Below, one piece after another: positions 26,591-35,930 of a DNA stretch of 64,000 nt. Made by a program: the position numbers and the translations under genes. The DNA comes from Prochilodus magdalenae (lineage: Eukaryota > Chordata > Actinopteri > Characiformes > Prochilodontidae). Positions within the stretch are counted from its first letter, which is position 1, and each line of letters opens with the position of its first letter. The notes below the pieces were generated by a model. That model made no database searches. It had not been told where the DNA came from and was given only the letters and a program-made list of their open reading frames with translations. The stretch covers positions 68,501-132,500 of the forward strand of contig JAMWET010000784.1 in NCBI GenBank assembly GCA_024036415.1. Direction: 5' to 3'.

Positions 26591-28738
26591 CATATAGACA
26601 CACACATACATTATATTAGTATATAGAGTGTATAGTATATATAGAATATATACACAATATTTAATCACCATAAATAACAAACAAATTTAAGCAGGCTAGG
26701 AACATTAAAGGAAACAATTTAAACATATAATATAAGTAATAAAAGAATGATCAAATTAAGATTTAATTAATAAGAGCTCAAATAATTTAAACTTTAAACA
26801 CATCTATGAAAAGCCTTTTTAAAAGAAGACAATGTAGCAGAGAAAAGATAAAAAAACAAGATAAAATCAATCAGGGAAAAATAAAATCAAGCTAAAACTA
26901 GGCTATCAAATAACCAGAAATTAAAAAAAAATAATAAAGTAATGATATTAATGCAAAATAAGAACAAGATTAGTCAAGACAAATGATTAAAAAGGTAAAA
27001 CCAACCGTCTTACAACCAAAATAACAAAATATATATTATAAATATATTCATTAAAAATAAGCAATAATAACAGTACTAATAAAAGCAAATAAAAACCAAA
27101 AACTAAAAAAAAAAAAAAAGACAGACAGACAGATAGATAGATAGCTAGATAGATATATAGATAGATAGATAACTCACTATCATTACTGAGGGTGCTTATG
27201 ACATCATCCACAATGCAGTCGGGAGAGAAACCAGCCGTTTTGGACAGTAAGCCAAGCAGCGCAGCAATCTTCAGCCTGACTGAGTTGTCCACTTCCTGTT
27301 CAATAAGATTTTGTAAAAATACAAGTATCAGCATTAGAACAGTCAAAATCAGTTCATCAGTCTATTACATTAAACTACACAAATCACTCTGAATACAAGG
27401 GGGCTGCCACAAGCTCTCACCTTGTAGTAGTGCTCAAGGAGGATACGAACGACACCCTCAACGCTCTCTGCTTCCACCGGCTTGCGTGCAAAGCTGAGAA
27501 GGTACTGTAGGGCATCTGTGGGGTTGGTGGCTTTGCACAAGTCGATATGGAGCGCTGCGGATTTACTGGGCTTGGTCAACCGAAGTTTCTTTGCTGGCAC
27601 CTCCTCAAGAGGTTGTTGCTGGAAGTAAATTGACGAGCAAGTATACACCAATTAAAAGACGTTTGCTGTATTCACATACATAATATTAAAACACCTTTCT
27701 GTTTCTACACTCACTGCCCATAAAATCAGCTCCCTTATCATATAGGTCCTCCACAGAGCCGGTATTATGTGTGTGATGGATTATTCTCAGTACTCCAGTG
27801 ACACTGTGTTGGTTGTGCTGGTGTGAGAGGCACTGAGGTGTTTAATACTCCAGCAGCACTGATCCACTTACACCAGCACCACACACACTAACACACCACA
27901 GCGTTCTGTGGGGCAGTGTCCTGTGGGGCAGCGTCCTGTGCCCACTGATGAAGGACTAGAGGATGACCAACACTGCACTGTGCAGCTGCAGATGAGCTAT
28001 TGTCTCTGACTGTACATCTATAAGGTGGACCAGCGAGGTAGGAGTGTCTAATATAGTGGACAGTGAGTGGACACAGTGTCTCAACACTCCAGCAGCACTG
28101 CTGTGTCTGATCCACTCACACCAGCACCACACACACTAACACACCACCACCAGTCAGTGTCACTGCAGTGCTGAGAATGATCCACCACCCACATCGTACC
28201 TGCCCTGGGGGTCCTGTTGTACAATACAGTGCTGGGGGGATAATGCTAAGGAATACCTTGTGTCCTAGAATTCATAATATGGAAAAACTGAATGCATGCC
28301 TCTAAATCAGTGACTGAGTAGCAGGGGGTCTAATAGACCTGCTGTATACACACAGCTGATTCTTCAGGCTAGTCTGTTTATACAGTGAACTCTGATATCA
28401 GCTGCTTCATAACTGTGGACTCGTTTCGTCTCTTGTGTCAGGGTTTTGCTAACGTTCAGCATTTTGTGAGCGCAAAATGACTAATTACACTTCAAACCCC
28501 AGAAAAACACAACACAAGTGAAGGAAAATGAGACGTCAAGAAGCTAACTTTAACTGATCCACAGTAACGGGTGGATTAGCATTAGCCAGCTAGCTAACCA
28601 CCTCAACATCCCCTCAGCTGCGTCTGCTTTCTGTAAAGTCGAAAACTAGTGGACGTTTCTGATTTAGCCGGGTGTCTGTTTTACCTGAACCACTTTAGAG
28701 AACTCTTCATAGACCCGCTTTTTCAAGTGAGCAGCCAT
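11627..28738 (-). CDS. ints4: Integrator complex subunit 4, complete coding sequence (23 exons)
   Basis: INTS4 is the scaffold that, with INTS9 and INTS11, forms the nuclear RNA-cleavage module of Integrator (snRNA 3'-end processing, promoter-proximal termination). Coding exons (minus strand): 28738-28685, 27618-27421, 27295-27178, 26235-26129, 26021-25824, 25738-25688, 25308-25220, 24303-24183, 24088-24017, 22958-22784, 22583-22378, 21087-20945, 20677-20562, 18157-18024, 17719-17553, 17475-17382, 16341-16261, 15518-15388, 15296-15237, 14277-14118, 14032-13889, 12317-12197, 11814-11627. The sum is 2,928 nt, or 975 residues (human 963). Start [18 protein letters not shown], end [13 protein letters not shown]-repeat part includes [16 protein letters not shown] and [20 protein letters not shown]; the C-terminal part includes [13 protein letters not shown] and a beta-rich domain. 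All introns are GT-AG and phases agree throughout. Exon 4 donor and intron 4 are partly transposon-derived. No frameshift or missing exon seen. Confidence 0.97.
12393..13350. repeat. 54-bp minisatellite, about 17 copies
   Basis: INTS4 intron 22 (12318-13888). The 54-bp unit contains GTAAGTAGCGTGTCGGTGTA and CAGTAACTCAGTAAGTGTAA, in register from about 12403 to 13345. Variants at fixed sites (AGCG/AGTG, TCGG/TTGG, CTGT/GTGT/CTCT) recur in neighbouring units, as expected from unequal exchange. Two adjacent units (near 12960-13020) are one base shorter. Confidence 0.95.
14397..14930 (+). mobile_element. Non-autonomous element with ACAGCTCTGG ends (copy 1)
   Basis: Starts ACAGCTCTGGAAAAATTTAA and ends TTATTTCCAGAGCTGC, a terminal inverted repeat of about 27 bp ('agctctggaaa..aagagccca') typical of fish Tc1-like MITEs. 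534 bp, no intact ORF. It lies in INTS4 intron 19. A second copy is at 24391-24900 in inverse orientation and an internal fragment at 26065-26126. Confidence 0.85.
15630..15730. repeat. Possible retroposon fragment in INTS4 intron 17
   Basis: The string TTTATTTATATAGCACCTTT and the following CAGTGCTTTAGAAATG resemble a common fish retroposon fragment. The rest of this intron (15519-16260) is AT-rich with no further feature that I can support. Confidence 0.3.
16870..17310. mobile_element. Palindromic fish MITE, partial copy
   Basis: Contains the family blocks GTGGACCAGCAAGGTAGGAG, GTGGACAGTGAGTGGACACT and CAGTGCTGAGAATGATCCAC. The left terminal part is heavily decayed and both outer TIR ends are missing. 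INTS4 intron 16. Full copies are at 21319-22063 and 31931-32620. Confidence 0.85.
18508..18724 (-). mobile_element. tRNA-derived SINE in minisatellite array
   Basis: Full-length minus-oriented copy: tail (complement of GATAAGAGTGTCAGCTAAAT) on the left, head with GTGTAGCTCAGTGGATAACA (as complement) on the right. About 90% or more like the copy at 18862-19079 by eye. Confidence 0.9.
18862..19079 (-). mobile_element. tRNA-derived SINE, left arm of palindrome
   Basis: Full-length minus copy. B-box-like GGGTTCAAATCCC appears as complement near 19003. It and the next 180 bp of array are matched in reverse complement by 19497-19888. Confidence 0.9.
19671..19888 (+). mobile_element. tRNA-derived SINE, right arm of palindrome (best copy)
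   Basis: Reads GGTGTAGCTCAGTGGATAAC (A-box region), GGGTTCAAATCCCGG (B-box region), a central CAATAAGAGTCCCTGGGCAA and the tail AAGTCGCTCTGGATAAGAGC, ending in CCCGTAAATGTAAAT. The tail resembles the LINE-derived 3' tail shared by several fish SINEs (family knowledge; not checked). Seven copies lie in the window. Confidence 0.9.
20241..20345. repeat. TAGA microsatellite next to a retroposon tail
   Basis: (TAGA)n at 20241-20283, then ACTTTATTGATCCCAGAGGG, a widely seen fish retroposon end, then an oligo-T run and TAGATAGATAGG again. The microsatellite on both sides of the tail fits insertion into, or growth from, the element's 3' end. Confidence 0.7.
21319..22063. mobile_element. Palindromic fish MITE, full copy
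   Basis: Outer ends ACACCAATCAGCCATTACAT and, inverted, AAATGTGATGGCTGATGT. Arms of about 250 bp pair over GGACACTCTGTAGGTGTACA, TACTGTATTACCCTGTTCTT and GATCATTCTCAGCACTGCAG. The centre carries GGACCAGCAAGGTAGGAGTG. 745 bp, no ORF of value. INTS4 intron 11. Similar copies: 16870, 23095, 27690, 31931 and a scrap at 34753. Confidence 0.9.
23095..23433. mobile_element. Palindromic fish MITE, internally deleted copy
   Basis: Right arm is nearly complete (GAACAGGGTAATACAGTATA through GGAGGTGGTTTTAAT). The left arm is reduced to about 70 bp and the centre is mostly lost. INTS4 intron 9. Confidence 0.85.
24391..24900 (-). mobile_element. Non-autonomous element with ACAGCTCTGG ends (copy 2)
   Basis: Inverse-oriented copy of 14397-14930. 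It shares GAGCATGGTTCTTAAAACAG, GGACATTGGAATGAGGTGG (as complement) and both termini. Lies in INTS4 intron 7; copies 1 and 2 in opposite orientation offer a 10-kb-spaced inverted repeat inside one gene. Confidence 0.85.
26065..26126 (+). mobile_element. 62-bp internal fragment of the ACAGCTCTGG element inside INTS4 intron 4
   Basis: GTGTCTCTAGGTGTACAGGT through CAGTTCTGTTTGAT matches copy 1 (14438 onward) with one visible mismatch. Intron 4 spans only 26022-26128, so the fragment is over half of it. The fragment ends 2 bp from exon 4, so bases +3 onward of the 5' splice site come from it. Confidence 0.9.
26500..26600. repeat. TA microsatellite, INTS4 intron 3
   Basis: Uninterrupted TA run of about 80 bp (26507-26586), followed by AT-rich unstructured sequence to 27112 in which I see nothing else. 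Confidence 0.95.
27107..27172. repeat. A-run plus GACA/GATA microsatellite at a splice donor
   Basis: Oligo-A, (GACA)n, (GATA)n. On the gene strand this begins only a few bases after the GTGAGT donor of INTS4 exon 3 (intron starts 27177), so the intron opens with GTGAGTTATCTATCTATC. Confidence 0.9.
27690..28228. mobile_element. Palindromic fish MITE, decayed copy
   Basis: Shares GATGAAGGACTAGAGGATGA, GTGGACCAGCGAGGTAGGAG and TCACTGCAGTGCTGAGAATG with the full copies; termini are shortened. INTS4 intron 1. The rest of the intron, 28229-28684, holds nothing recognisable. Confidence 0.85.
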
Positions 28739-28835
28739 TTTCTCACAGAGCCAACAACGGAGCTGAGCTCGCGCTGTTTGTCCCTCTTCGCTCGCCGTAC
28801 AGTTCTTATTGTTACGGTCGCGGTCACGTGATGGG
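28739..28835 (-). promoter_or_regulatory. INTS4 promoter-proximal region
   Basis: Upstream of the INTS4 start codon (28738) are a TCGCGCTGTT-rich GC stretch and GGTCACGTGATG (palindromic CACGTG E-box on either strand, 28820-28830). No TATA box. Start site not defined. Confidence 0.4.
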
Positions 28836-28883
28836 AAGTTGAAAAATGTTATTTTTAAGAATTTAATATCATTAAATAAATAA

Positions 28884-28942
<59 letters not shown>

Positions 28943-30270
28943 TCACAGCAATATAGAGATGTTAAATAATAATAATTACCATTGGTATATCACTGTGATA
29001 TAGATATTTATTTTTTGATATTTGTTGTTATTACTATTGTTGGAGATGATGATTTATTATTGGAATTATTGGAAAATAAAATCTACAATTGTGATGTATA
29101 TGTGTAATCGTAATATGTATACATGTGTGTATGTACAGTGGTTATTTATAACTATGTACTAAAAGTATTTCATGGTACATGGACCAAAATGACCCCAAAA
29201 CTTGTGTTCCACTAATTTACATTCAATATAAAGAATGTTATTTCCTTTTTCTGTAAAGTTTTGGAGAAACAAGGTTTTGTTGACAGCAGCGATAAGTGTA
29301 TGTATGTATGTATATATGTGGGCCATTATTATTATTACTACGTACAATTATTGGTAAATATACTTTTTTTTGGTAATAAACTAGACAGACAGACACATAG
29401 ATACATAGATGGACAAACAGACAGACAGCTCTGTACTCTCGTATTATTTCTGAAGATTTCCAGGACACTTCCTACAGCAGTAAACCTTCTTAGGAATTTG
29501 AAAAGCAAACACTGGCAGTCACGGAGGAACCGAGGCTCAACATGACAACACATTCATTAACACCACCTGAGAATGGCAAACTGTAGAGGATCAGTGATGT
29601 GGCTTCCCTTCAAATGGCCCATTAAAACAGGACCAACAATAACAGATTAGCCCGCTTTAGAAACATAATGCATATATAATGTCAGTACACTAGTAATCAG
29701 CCATCATCCCTGTTTATTACATTCCTACGAGCCGGGCGGTGGAGCATCACGAGGGTAGATCTGTAAGTCAGTGTATATAATGGGCATGTTAAACTAGAGT
29801 CAATATTAAACAAGGGTGGCTCTATCTACGGCACTCACATAACATAGGTGGGTACTCTAACAGATAACGTACTGTTCGTATCTGAAGTGGAAAAGTGGCT
29901 CTACTGGTGCTCTGTGTCTGTGTGACGGCATTTTGTGGTGCGTAGCGTGTATCGTGAATCGTGGAAATGTCTTCAAGCATCACGATCAGCTCCCATATCA
30001 CTCACCCATATACAGTTGAGAATAAATCAACCCAGATTGGCATTTTTCTGAGATGCACAGCTTGTCAAATTGCTTGGGGTTTTAATATTTAAAAAACAGG
30101 AAAAGAAAAAAAGAAAGCATATAATATAAAAGGCACCATATCTTTCGCATGGTTTACACCTATAGACAATATCCATCTATAGCTGGACAATATATCATCC
30201 ATGCTTGATCCTATTCATCACAGTTCCCATCTGGACATCAGATTTATAGAAACACATGTATACCAAATCC
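28836..30270. other. INTS4-KCTD14 intergenic, AT-rich with microsatellites
   Basis: Contains an (ATA/AAT)n run at 28881-28941, short GTAT and GACA/GATA runs near 29296 and 29382-29430, and otherwise unstructured sequence. No ORF with coding character. Confidence 0.7.
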
Positions 30271-31032
30271 ACTCATCATCAAAAGAACAGCTGCACCCAG
30301 AAGGAGGTGTGGGGTTGCGGTGCTGTTGGGAAGGAAGATAAAGGTGACCAGGATCAATAACTGGTGATAAATTTAGACTGATATGATCAATATTTATTGA
30401 GCTACACATACAGAAGTCTGTCTCTCAGTATGGCGTTGGGCCGCCGTGTTTACTAACCCAACACGCCAGACGTCTCGGTATGGAGCTGTAGAGGTTCCTA
30501 ATGGTGTCCTGTGATAATCCATCCCATGCAGCTTGAACATCCTCACACAGTTCCTGCAGATGGTGCGGTAGGGGTGGAGGTGGAGGGACACCAGGCCTTC
30601 TGGACGTGTGATGACAAACCGCTCATCTCGGTGCTGACCACGGTGCCGCCACACATGGGTTCATTGGTCGTCTCCACCAAGACTTAAGCGGGACTCGTCA
30701 CTGAAGATGACCCGCTGCCATTCTGAGTCGCTCCATGACAGTCTGGTACGACACCACTGCAGTCTTTGGTGACGGTGACGTGGTGTTAAGGGCAGTCGTG
30801 GTAACGGTCTGTGTGCATGTAGTCCTGCGTGGTGCAGCTGTCTGCCAATGGTGATGCACTAACAGGATGAATTATGGAGGACACCACTGCTCGCTGGATG
30901 TCTGTAATGGTGGCTGTTGGTTCCGTCAGTTACTTGAATCATTAGTATGTCTCACAATGTCAAACTCACCCACCAAGTTTTATTCCTGTTGGTTGATTCT
31001 TTCTGTGTGCAGCTATTCTTTTGATAATGAGT
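30271..31032 (-). mobile_element. Deleted Tc1-like element (copy 1)
   Basis: Ends ACTCATCATCAAAAGAACAG and, inverted, ACTCATTATCAAAAGAATAG. On the minus strand an interrupted frame reads WRHRGQHRDERFVITRPEG, then jumps frame to an 'LHGMDYH' / 'DTIRN' tail, as in Tc1-like transposases with the catalytic middle deleted. The same internal junction is shared with the copies at 44.3 and 54.9 kb, so the deleted form spread as a family. Confidence 0.8.
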
Positions 31033-31159
31033 GTATATGACATAGAATCACATGCATATGCATATTTGTCATATTTCGGAATCCATATCAACCAAAAGGG
31101 TCTATTTTCAAAAATAGGGCATAGTGCTCAGTCATATAGAAACATATACAAACAAGTAT

Positions 31160-31325
31160 GTTTCTCAACCCTGGTCCTAGCAGCACCCCGCCCTGCACAG
31201 TTGAGTGGCTTCCCCGCTTTAACACACCCCTGCAACTCTGAAAGGGCTCGTTAATGAGCTGATAAGTTGAATAGAGCTCAAACGTGCGGGGCAGGGTGCC
31301 TCCAAGACCAGTGTAGAGAAACACT
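31160..31325. mobile_element. Short MITE-like repeat
   Basis: Left TTTCTCAACCCTGGTCCTAG and right GACCAGTGTAGAGAAACACT are imperfect inverted ends about 160 bp apart; the inside includes GGGGCAGGGTGCCTCCAAGA. Related to 6425-6565. Confidence 0.6.
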
Positions 31326-31930
31326 GGTCTAACTGAATCAGTGAAAATGAGTGTCATAGCCCACACTACTGCACAGCTCTAACAACACCGCGACACATAC
31401 AATACAATCATCAAAACATAAAATAAACAAAAAAGATCATATTTAGAAAGAGGATAATGGGCCGCTGCTTGGCCTGCTAATGCACCATGTGGCCCAACGG
31501 TGGTCAAGCAGAGTGTTGACCTCATGTCACTTCTCTTTGCTCGTTTTCCACATAATCTGGGTGGTCCAAGGGTGGACCCAGGGTGGACCTGCAATGGCAC
31601 ACAGTCAGCAGGGTGCTGGCCCTCTCAAGCTAGATGACCAATATATGCTATCTAAAAACAAACAGATAACATCGTAACAACTGTACCAGGGTGTGTTTAC
31701 TTATGCATCAGACAGTATATCCATGTATCTGTATAACGTGTGTGTTTAGTATCTGATAGTTCTGTTCAGTGTTTGATGGATTGATAGTGTGTACTGGACA
31801 TACAACATACACACAATATAAACTGAGGTAAAGCCAAGCGAAGCTGCGGTCCCTGATTAAAGTCCCCACCTGTGAATCACACAGGTCTGAATCACCTACT
31901 GGCCACTTCATTAGGTACACCCACCGTCTA

Positions 31931-32620
31931 CACTCACTACTACACTCACCGCCCATCCTATCAGCTCCACTGACCGTATAGGACACTCTGTAGGTGTACA
32001 GGTCCAGACTGTAGTCCATCTGTTTCTCTGTGTACTGTATTACCCTGGTCTTCAATGGGCAGGACCCCCACAGGACCACCACAGCGCAGGTATTATGCGG
32101 GCGGTGGATCATTCTTAGCACTGCAGTGGCACTGACTTGGTGCTGGTGTGAGTGGCAGCCAACAGCGTCCTGTGGGCAGCGTCCTGTGGGCAGCGTCCTG
32201 TGGGGCAGCGTCCTGTGTCTACTAATGAAGGACTAGAGGATGACCAGCACTGCACTGTGCAGCAGCAGATGAGCTACCGTCTCTGCCTGTCCATCTACAA
32301 GGTGGACCAGCAAGGTAGGAGTGTCTAATAGAGTGGACAGTGAGTGGACACAGTGTCTCAACACTCCAGCAGCACTGCTGCGTCTGATCCACTCACACCA
32401 GCACCACACACACTACCACACCACCATCACGTCAGTGTCACTGCAGTGCTGAGAATGATCCACCACCCACATCATACCTGCTCTGTGGTGGTCCTGTGGG
32501 GGTCCTGACCATTGAAGAACAGGGTAATACAGTATACAGAGAAACAGATGGACTACAGTCTGGACCTGTACACCTACAGAGTGTCCTGTATGGTCAGTGG
32601 AGCTGATGAGATGGACCATT
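31931..32620. mobile_element. Palindromic fish MITE, near-full copy
   Basis: Both arms are present (GGACACTCTGTAGGTGTACA left; its complement near 32569). There is a local triplication of CAGCGTCCTGTGGG at 32164-32212. It lies about 170 bp downstream of the KCTD14 stop codon, so it may contribute to that gene's 3'UTR. Confidence 0.9.
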
Positions 32621-32791
32621 AGTGATCCAAAACTGACCTCTGACCTCTATATCCCTTAAAATTAAGCCCTGTGCCTTTAAGACCCACGTATGTGAATGAT
32701 CTCTGCTATGATTTGTTGCGGGACAAAACTGCCATCGGCATGAGGTTTTTGTGACATCACTGAAGCAGTGAATTCAGGACCACCAATCCAG

Positions 32792-35156
32792 TCACCACCA
32801 GGCGAACGTGAGCTTATAGAGGAAGCCATGGCTCTTGAAAAGGAACCCTTTATCCGGGCTGTGTGCTTTCAGGCTCACCTTGTACCCTTTAGCCTCTATG
32901 TCCATTTTAATACAGTCCAGAAGGTCCTCTACCGAAGCCGTGGCGTTCCAGGGGCCGAAGCTGACGACAGATTCCTTTTTAGAGTCCAGGCTGTCCACAG
33001 CATCGGTGTACCTCGCCAGGTCGTCCTCCGTCCTGAGGATGCACATGATTATGGTGGAGTATCTCGAGGCCATGGCTTCCGCTCGGGCAACTCTGATGAT
33101 CACCTCCAGGTTTTCGTGGTAGTTGCGCACACCAGACAAGAACTGCTGCCTCCCCACAGCCTCTCCGAAGAGCTGGGGGGTCTCCTCGAGGAGTTTCACC
33201 AGGGGCTTTATGTCGTAATACACAGCCTCCTTATGCACCTCCAGCAAGTTCCTCTTGGGGACCTCTTCGGTGCGAAGGTACTCGAGGATCGCCCCAAAGT
33301 GTGTCCCGTCCCGGTCTATGAAGAAGTGTCCCTTGGAGTCCTTCATGAGCCTCAGGGGCCCGGTGAAGAGCTCTGCCAGCCTGGAGCTGGGGTACTTCCG
33401 TAGTGTGGCCAGAGTGGTGGTGTACAGCTGACCACCGATGTTCAGCTGCACCACTGACGAGTGCTGAGGAGAGAGGGAACATAAATGAGGGTGGGAATCA
33501 GACTGCATGGAATCTATAGATTCAGATCGCCCCCCAACAGCACCACCACTACCACCCACCCCCCGGACCCACGAGTCCCGTCTGTGATGTTACAGGGATA
33601 CTGGGTTCTTGGTTGAGGTGACAGTACATTTGAACCACAGTGGCTACAATGAGCTGCTGGACATCCAGGTTCTGCCTTACAGAGGACCAGGATAGAACAT
33701 TCCTATCCCGGTATTCCGAGATGACCGTTCTCACGTTCACAGGGCTGCAAATTTGACTGACTGGCACGATGACCACTCAGGAGCATTCACACATCTGGAC
33801 TGGCCTGTAAAATTCCCAGGTTTGAGTCCTCTTGGAAATCTCTGGGAACTACCTGGAACAACCAGGTAGGTCAGGGACGGCGTTCCGGCAAATCTGGACC
33901 AACTTCCCAGTTCTCTGATGTGAGAGATTCTGAACATCGCTGTGGCCTACGTCCAGAAACTCGTCCAGTCTGGGCCAGATCCAGTCCCAGCTGTGCGCGG
34001 AGGTGTCTCGTTTTCGGCCTGGTGAGTTCACTGCCTCAAGGCTGAATTGCCTCTTTCAGATCAGTGCAGCGAAGCATTTCGTGCACCCAAGTTTCCCACG
34101 GCTGCCTTTCATCAAACAGGAACTTAATGTGGAATTCCAAAGACTTTTCCTCATTCCTGCGTTAGGAAGATGTAAACAGAGCCATTCGGAATGGGCTGAT
34201 GTGAAAAGGTCCAGTCCAGATGAACTTACCGAGTCAGAATTGTTCATAGTGGTGGTGAATGGAACCAGACGTCCACCTCTAAAATCTTTTTCTACTTCTT
34301 GGTCAAGATATTTATGTCCAGCTTTTTTCAAGATCTAACCACCATTCCGACTCCGGGATGTTGGGTCTGAACAGGAATAGTCTGCTTGTACACAGCTTCT
34401 TAATCCAAAAAATTCCCATTAAGGATGAATGGGGTGGAAGAGTGCATGCCCACCTACTGTACTTCCAAACACAGTAGGGTCAAAGAACCACTGAAAGGAG
34501 TTAAAGGGAAATTCCACCAACTTTTCAGAATTCCTGCAGAGGTTCGTGGCTACAGTGCAAACAGTGATTCGGAGTAATCTGGTGTCAAACGGTTCATTCG
34601 GAGAGAAACTCTCCAACACAGACGCTCTTTACAGTGGTGGTGATGGGAACCAGGGGTCTCCATGTCGAAAACCCACACACTGTATATACTATCCAAACCC
34701 CAAGTGAATCTACACGGGTCTTCTGAGTTTACCTAGTGTGTGTGTGTATATATACACTGATCACCCATTACATTATGACCACCTCTATGCATTTCAGCTC
34801 CATTGATCGTATAGGCGCTCCTAGTTGGCTGGATAGTTTTGGTTGACAAGTTTGAAAGACATTGTAAATCAAAACCTGATCACGCTCGATTTACCACCAC
34901 TGTGAAAAACCCTTACTCTGCAAGTTCCCCCCAGAACGGAACAACTCCCACCCGCATCTGCAGAAATTCTGAAAAGCCGGTGGAGCTCCCCTTCGGCTGT
35001 GCAGAACAGCTGCTAACAGCGAATACACCACCAAGGCGTCTAACGAGCCCTGCTCTGAACACGCTACCCGGCTCCGCTCGACGACACAAGCCGCCTTACC
35101 GTCTGCAGAGGCTCCACACACAGTTTCCTGGACGATTTGCTGTCTGGGAGGCTCAT
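32792..35156 (-). CDS. kctd14: BTB/POZ protein KCTD14
   Basis: KCTD-family BTB (T1-like tetramerisation) protein; mammalian KCTD14 has no firmly established function. Coding exon 1 is 35156-35100 (MSLPDSKSSRKLCVEPLQT, donor GTAAGG). Exon 2 is 33463-32792 with acceptor CTCTCCTCAG and stop TGA at 32792-32794. Total 242 residues (human about 255). The BTB core opens VVQLNIGGQLYTTTLATLRK with FFIDRDGTHFGAILEYLR, and the C-terminal part has VVSFGPWNATASVEDLLDCI and ends LTFAWW, as in KCTD14 (KCTD21 and others lack the WW end). Position next to INTS4 agrees with the human order. The exon 2 frame is open upstream of the acceptor, but that stretch is low-complexity and best read as intron. Exon 1 choice is inference from frame, donor and Met context; no canonical poly(A) signal was found close downstream. 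Confidence 0.9.
34080..34690. repeat. Two copies of a dispersed fish repeat in KCTD14 intron
   Basis: About 34120-34310 and 34500-34690 both carry a (T)(C)AGTGGTGGTGATGGGAACC-type core after an AGGGAAATTCCACC-type start. The same core is near 6205, 9605, 16590 and 54890, and inverted near 34890 and 55590. Ends not defined. Confidence 0.65.
34753..34832. mobile_element. Scrap of palindromic fish MITE
   Basis: Begins CACTGATCACCCATTACATT, then CAGCTCCATTGATCGTATAG, matching only the outer left end of the family. The remainder has been lost. Confidence 0.6.
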
Positions 35157-35635
35157 TTTCGGTCAGGTTTCGACGGCAGGCGCTCCCATCCGCGGACACA
35201 GCAGCAGGTATGTGAGCTGGAAGGGGCGGGGCTTCTGCAAATAGGCGCCGAGGGAGGGGGCGTGGCTTCGGCTGCCTTCCTTAGCAAACACCTGCAAAGC
35301 CAACCTACTCTCTAACCTACTTCTTACTGACCCAGACCTTCAGATCCAAAACTGACTGAATCCAAACCAAGGCCCTTCAGCATTCTCAGGACCTACAATC
35401 CAGACTAACACCAGAGCGGATATCCATTTGGAAACCCACTCGGAACGTCTTCCCTCGTACAATTACCATGCACGGCAGAGGGAAGTTATTCGGACACCAA
35501 GAACACAATCTGGCCCAATAGGGCTTATGGTTAGTTCAGTGCGTGCGTCAGAGAAAGAAAGCGGGAAGAGGGGAGGGAAAAAAAACAAAACAAAAAAAAA
35601 CCTTATTGATGTCAATAAATAAAACACCAACACAC
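35157..35635. other. KCTD14-RPS3 intergenic
   Basis: 480 bp between the KCTD14 start codon and the RPS3 poly(A) region. Presumably includes the KCTD14 promoter (GC-rich 35200-35275, GGGGCGGGGC at about 35224). No ORF with coding character. Confidence 0.5.
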
Positions 35636-35703
35636 AAGTTTGTATTTGTCCTTTTATTTTTGTACAGAAAATGACGACCTTTTCATCATCCGACCGCGAA
35701 CAC
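35636..35703 (-). other. RPS3 terminal non-coding exon
   Basis: Pyrimidine-rich acceptor TTGGTCCTCTCTTCCAG ends at 35704; the exon starts GTGTTCGCGG. AATAAA follows (35653-35658) with a GU-rich element just downstream. The matching donor AGG/GTAAGG sits 3 nt after the RPS3 stop codon (36827-36826). Inferred from signals; no transcript seen. Confidence 0.75.
35653..35658 (-). terminator. RPS3 poly(A) signal
   Basis: AATAAA on the minus strand, followed after about 15-25 nt by TTGTGTGTTGGTG (GU-rich downstream element). It lies in the non-coding last exon. Confidence 0.75.
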
Positions 35704-35780
35704 CTGGAAGAGAGGACCAAAAGGAAACAGGTGAGCACAACAGGACACTGAAGGCACCTTCAACAAAGCCACTGGACCAC

Positions 35781-35930
35781 CCTTCTCAGACAAATGCCTC
35801 AAAATCTTCAAGCAAAAGGGACGTTCTCCTCCAAGGCACTGAGATCAGCGCCACAGAACGTGGGCCGACCCAGGAGCCTTGGAGAGAGAGGCCGTCCCAC
35901 TCCGACTCGTCATCGTATCATCACTGAAGG
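35781..35930 (-). ncRNA. SNORD15: U15 C/D-box snoRNA, copy in RPS3 3'UTR intron
   Basis: Guides 2'-O-methylation of 28S rRNA (A3764 in human numbering). Begins CCTTCAGTGATGATACGATG (terminal stem CCTTC, box C GTGATGA) and ends TTGTCTGAGAAGG (box D CTGA, stem GAAGG). The guide GAGGCATTTG directly precedes box D; the fifth base upstream of box D pairs with the target A. It lies between the donor just after the RPS3 stop codon and the non-coding last exon. The middle differs most from the other two copies, and the guide-flanking GAAGATTTTGAGGC replaces GAAGACATCGAGGC. Confidence 0.9.

Noticed and set aside
28739..32791. NDUFC2, THRSP or ALG8, expected near INTS4/KCTD14 from human gene order
   Set aside because: Searched both strands of the intergenic region for recognisable segments and saw none; they may lie elsewhere in this genome.
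33464..33559. Upstream extension of the KCTD14 exon 2 frame (Gly/Ser-rich start)
   Set aside because: A strong pyrimidine tract and CAG acceptor at 33464 and a well-formed separate first exon at 35156-35100 in matching phase fit better.
34839..35315. 158-codon plus-strand ORF near KCTD14 exon 1
   Set aside because: Antisense to the KCTD14 first exon and overlapping a dispersed repeat; starts with a non-ATG codon context and resembles no family.
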